A stretch of 39,134 bases of DNA from JACQZO01 sp964512325 (GTDB lineage Bacteria; Patescibacteriota; Gracilibacteria; RBG-16-42-10). The stretch covers positions 1-39,134 of the forward strand of contig CAZEGN010000010.1 of assembly GCA_964512325.1 (NCBI GenBank), given 5' to 3'. Positions 37,569 through 39,134 of this stretch are shown in pieces. The position numbers were made by a program, and so were the translations under genes. Positions within the stretch are counted from its first letter, which is position 1; each line of letters opens with the position of its first letter. The notes under the pieces were generated by a model that saw only the letters and a program-made list of their open reading frames with translations, searched no databases and was not told the DNA's origin.

Positions 37569-39008
37569 TCAAAGCTGTGCTGATATTGCATTAAACCATA
37601 GTCTCGCCATTGCTTCATAGCCAGCAGCATTAGGATGATTGCCATCATCAGAAAGAGTAGCTGAATTAGTAAAAATGGTGCTACTGTAAAAATCAACGAT
37701 AGTCGCATTATAGCGGCTAGCTTTGCTACGGATAATAGTATTAAAAGAAGTTGCAATTCGTGACATGCGGGTGCGACCAGCACTAGATGTACAGATGTTT
37801 TCAGCGTCAGGACGACGAGATTGATCATCAACCAAGCCAACGAATATTTTTATACCTGCCTGTGAGAGTCGAGACATAATGCTTTCCATATTCTCCTCGT
37901 ATTGGCTAATTGTGCCAGCAGATGTGTCATTGCCTTCATTCCAGCAGTCATTCCACATGTCATTGCTGCCAATCAGCACCAAAGCGGCGTCAGCATCACC
38001 ATGGAGAGCGTTTGGTACTTGGTTTTGTGCGACATTTGATGAATCATTTCCTGAAGATCCGAGACTGATAACACGTGATCCAGGTCTCACAGCCTCAATT
38101 TTGCTTTGCAAGCGGGGTGGGTAACCACCCATGTTAGTTTCATCGTTTTCACCTTCAGTTAAACTATCACCCAAGGCATAAAAAGTGATTGCACCTGCGG
38201 GGAACCTTGCTGTGGAGTGAGGGGCTGTCGGTGTAGGAGAGGCTGAAACTGTAGGTGTTGCTGTAGTTGTGGGAGTTGGCGTTGGCGTAGTATTGGTATC
38301 ATCATTTCGGTCACGATCATTATTGCGTGAGCTACTACTTGGTTCGGCGGGGACATGAAGTTCACTCGGATGTGCGCTAGCATATTCAGTAAGCTTAACG
38401 ATGATTTTGCTCATTTCAGCACGGGTGAGAAAAGCATTGGGACCAAATTGAGAGCTGTTATAGCCATTTACTAAACCAATGCTGGTCGCAGTAGCGATGT
38501 ATGGTTCGTACCAGCTGCCTATGGCCACATCAGCGAAACGGTTGCTACCTTGCATCGGTATACCGTAAATACCAAGAAGTATTTTAATTGCTTCAGCTCG
38601 AGTCACTTTAGCGTAGGGCAAAAAGTTTCTCCCATAGGAACAACTACCGTTACTGCCCTGGACCACATTCCTTCGGTACAGGGTCTCGACATAGGGGAGA
38701 GCCCAATCATTTGTATTTACATCACAAAAACTTGATTGCTGTGATGCGGAAACAGTGAGCAGTCTTTGATACTTCGCACTTTCTATAGCCATCTTTGCTA
38801 ACTCGGCACGGGTAAGCGATTGAAAGGGATAGTAGTTGGCATTTTTTGAAATAATCCCTGCAGTCGCAAGTTGTTCAGTATAAGGATAAAACCAATCATT
38901 CGTATTCACGTCAGCAAACGTTTTTGCTTGGCTAATAGGCACGAATGAAATTAGCTGAAGTGATACGACTACAGCTACTAATAACAACTTGCGCCAATGA
39001 GATGACAT
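37569..39008 (-). CDS. SLH-domain SGNH/GDSL hydrolase
   Basis: A 479-residue secreted protein. A signal peptide (about 1-28) precedes three SLH repeats (about 30-75, 92-145, 157-210), each with the FxDV...W..PY start and TRAE end typical of SLH; these anchor proteins to cell-wall polymers. A Ser/Pro/Thr-rich linker (222-268) leads to an SGNH hydrolase domain: block I YALGDSLTEG (Ser282), a Gly in SLGSSGNDSSN, block III LVLIGSNDMW (Asn349), and block V DDGNHPN (Asp455, His458). It is likely an esterase acting on a surface polysaccharide or lipid. Confidence 0.93.
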   Translation of the reverse strand: MSSHWRKLLLVAVVVSLQLISFVPISQAKTFADVNTNDWFYPYTEQLATAGIISKNANYYPFQSLTRAELAKMAIESAKYQRLLTVSASQQSSFCDVNTNDWALPYVETLYRRNVVQGSNGSCSYGRNFLPYAKVTRAEAIKILLGIYGIPMQGSNRFADVAIGSWYEPYIATATSIGLVNGYNSSQFGPNAFLTRAEMSKIIVKLTEYASAHPSELHVPAEPSSSSRNNDRDRNDDTNTTPTPTPTTTATPTVSASPTPTAPHSTARFPAGAITFYALGDSLTEGENDETNMGGYPPRLQSKIEAVRPGSRVISLGSSGNDSSNVAQNQVPNALHGDADAALVLIGSNDMWNDCWNEGNDTSAGTISQYEENMESIMSRLSQAGIKIFVGLVDDQSRRPDAENICTSSAGRTRMSRIATSFNTIIRSKASRYNATIVDFYSSTIFTNSATLSDDGNHPNAAGYEAMARLWFNAISAQL

Positions 39009-39034
39009 AAAAGTATACTTAGTAAAGCAAGTAA

Positions 39035-39080
39035 AGAATAGCAGAGGAATTTGAAATTCAAAATTAAAAATTCAAAATTC
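39035..39080 (-). promoter_or_regulatory. Putative promoter of GDSL hydrolase with AATTCAAAATT repeat
   Basis: On the minus strand an extended -10 TGC-TATTCT follows the repeat AATTTTGAATTT. The 17-bp block AGAATAGCAGAGGAATT is identical to the one upstream of yqeY (13119-13135). The leader is about 20 nt. Confidence 0.45.
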
Positions 39081-39134
39081 GGTTAAATTAACGGAAAGGT
39101 TGGGGGAAGTTATTATTTGAGCGTCTAAACTCAA

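Noticed and set aside
1..39134. Possible recoding of TGA (Gly or Trp), as in some Patescibacteria
   Set aside because: TGA functions as a stop in several genes (19590-19593 overlap, 37569), and conserved proteins are full length without reading through TGA. The standard code fits.
1..39134. Defence island, prophage or secretion cluster
   Set aside because: No restriction, toxin-antitoxin, Cas, integrase, capsid or secretion genes are recognisable. The NYN protein alone is not sufficient evidence.

Overview
The window is a run of mostly housekeeping genes from a bacterium using the standard bacterial code: TGA serves as stop, for example in the ATGA overlap at 19590-19593 and at the end of the 37569 gene. 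The gene set suggests a reduced-genome lineage of the Patescibacteria/CPR type. It has a stand-alone 5'-3' exonuclease without a polymerase domain, a short HrcA, a four-helix-bundle S23-like protein, a sigma region 4 protein fused to a HARE-type helix-turn-helix, and many small membrane proteins. This placement is inference; no 16S rRNA or full ribosomal operon is present to test it. In about 20 gene starts I read by eye, none has a convincing Shine-Dalgarno sequence, and several promoters lie so close to the start codon that leaders are only about 15-30 nt.

Layout. 1-2.2 kb: an unknown helical protein, a four-helix-bundle protein, tRNA-Leu(CAA) and a NYN-domain nuclease-like protein. 2.3-6.1 kb: a ymdB-ctpA pair on the minus strand diverging from an Lgt-like membrane protein and a 5'-3' exonuclease on the plus strand. 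6.1-10.5 kb: rpsF-ssb-rpsR-trmD, then a GT4 glycosyltransferase and a DciA-like (DUF721) gene. 10.4-12.5 kb: ruvA-ruvB on the minus strand and a small membrane protein. 12.6-20.1 kb: yqeY, the sigma4/HARE regulator, then a long minus-strand run (small membrane protein, PH-domain protein, lemA, htpX, polysaccharide deacetylase, ligA) and a 71-residue membrane peptide with its own strong promoter. 20.2-22.9 kb: three plus-strand genes (membrane protein, alpha/beta hydrolase, Pro-rich membrane-anchored protein). 23.1 kb: tRNA-Lys(TTT). 23.2-31.9 kb: a complete heat-shock regulon in two minus-strand operons, dnaK-degP/htrA-dnaJ and clpB-hrcA-grpE, each driven by an almost identical promoter with a CIRCE operator. 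32-39 kb: rsmE, a secreted protein with two fibronectin-like repeats, leuS, an inositol-monophosphatase-family gene and an S-layer-anchored SGNH/GDSL hydrolase.

The gaps are filled by several dispersed repeat families rather than genes. One is a roughly 100-147 bp hairpin element bounded by TGTCATCC/GGATGACA-like ends (three full-length copies and one truncated). Others are short AT-rich repeats of the AATTCGCAATTG, TATAATCTATAATC and AATTCAAAATTC types. One of these appears inside the trmD reading frame, others form the ends of genes, and others sit beside promoters. Both tRNA genes are followed by the same inverted-repeat element.

I found no CRISPR array, transposase, phage gene or recognisable defence system. 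The most unusual signals are the repeat biology, the tRNA 3' elements, the window-wide absence of Shine-Dalgarno sequences, and a few odd proteins.
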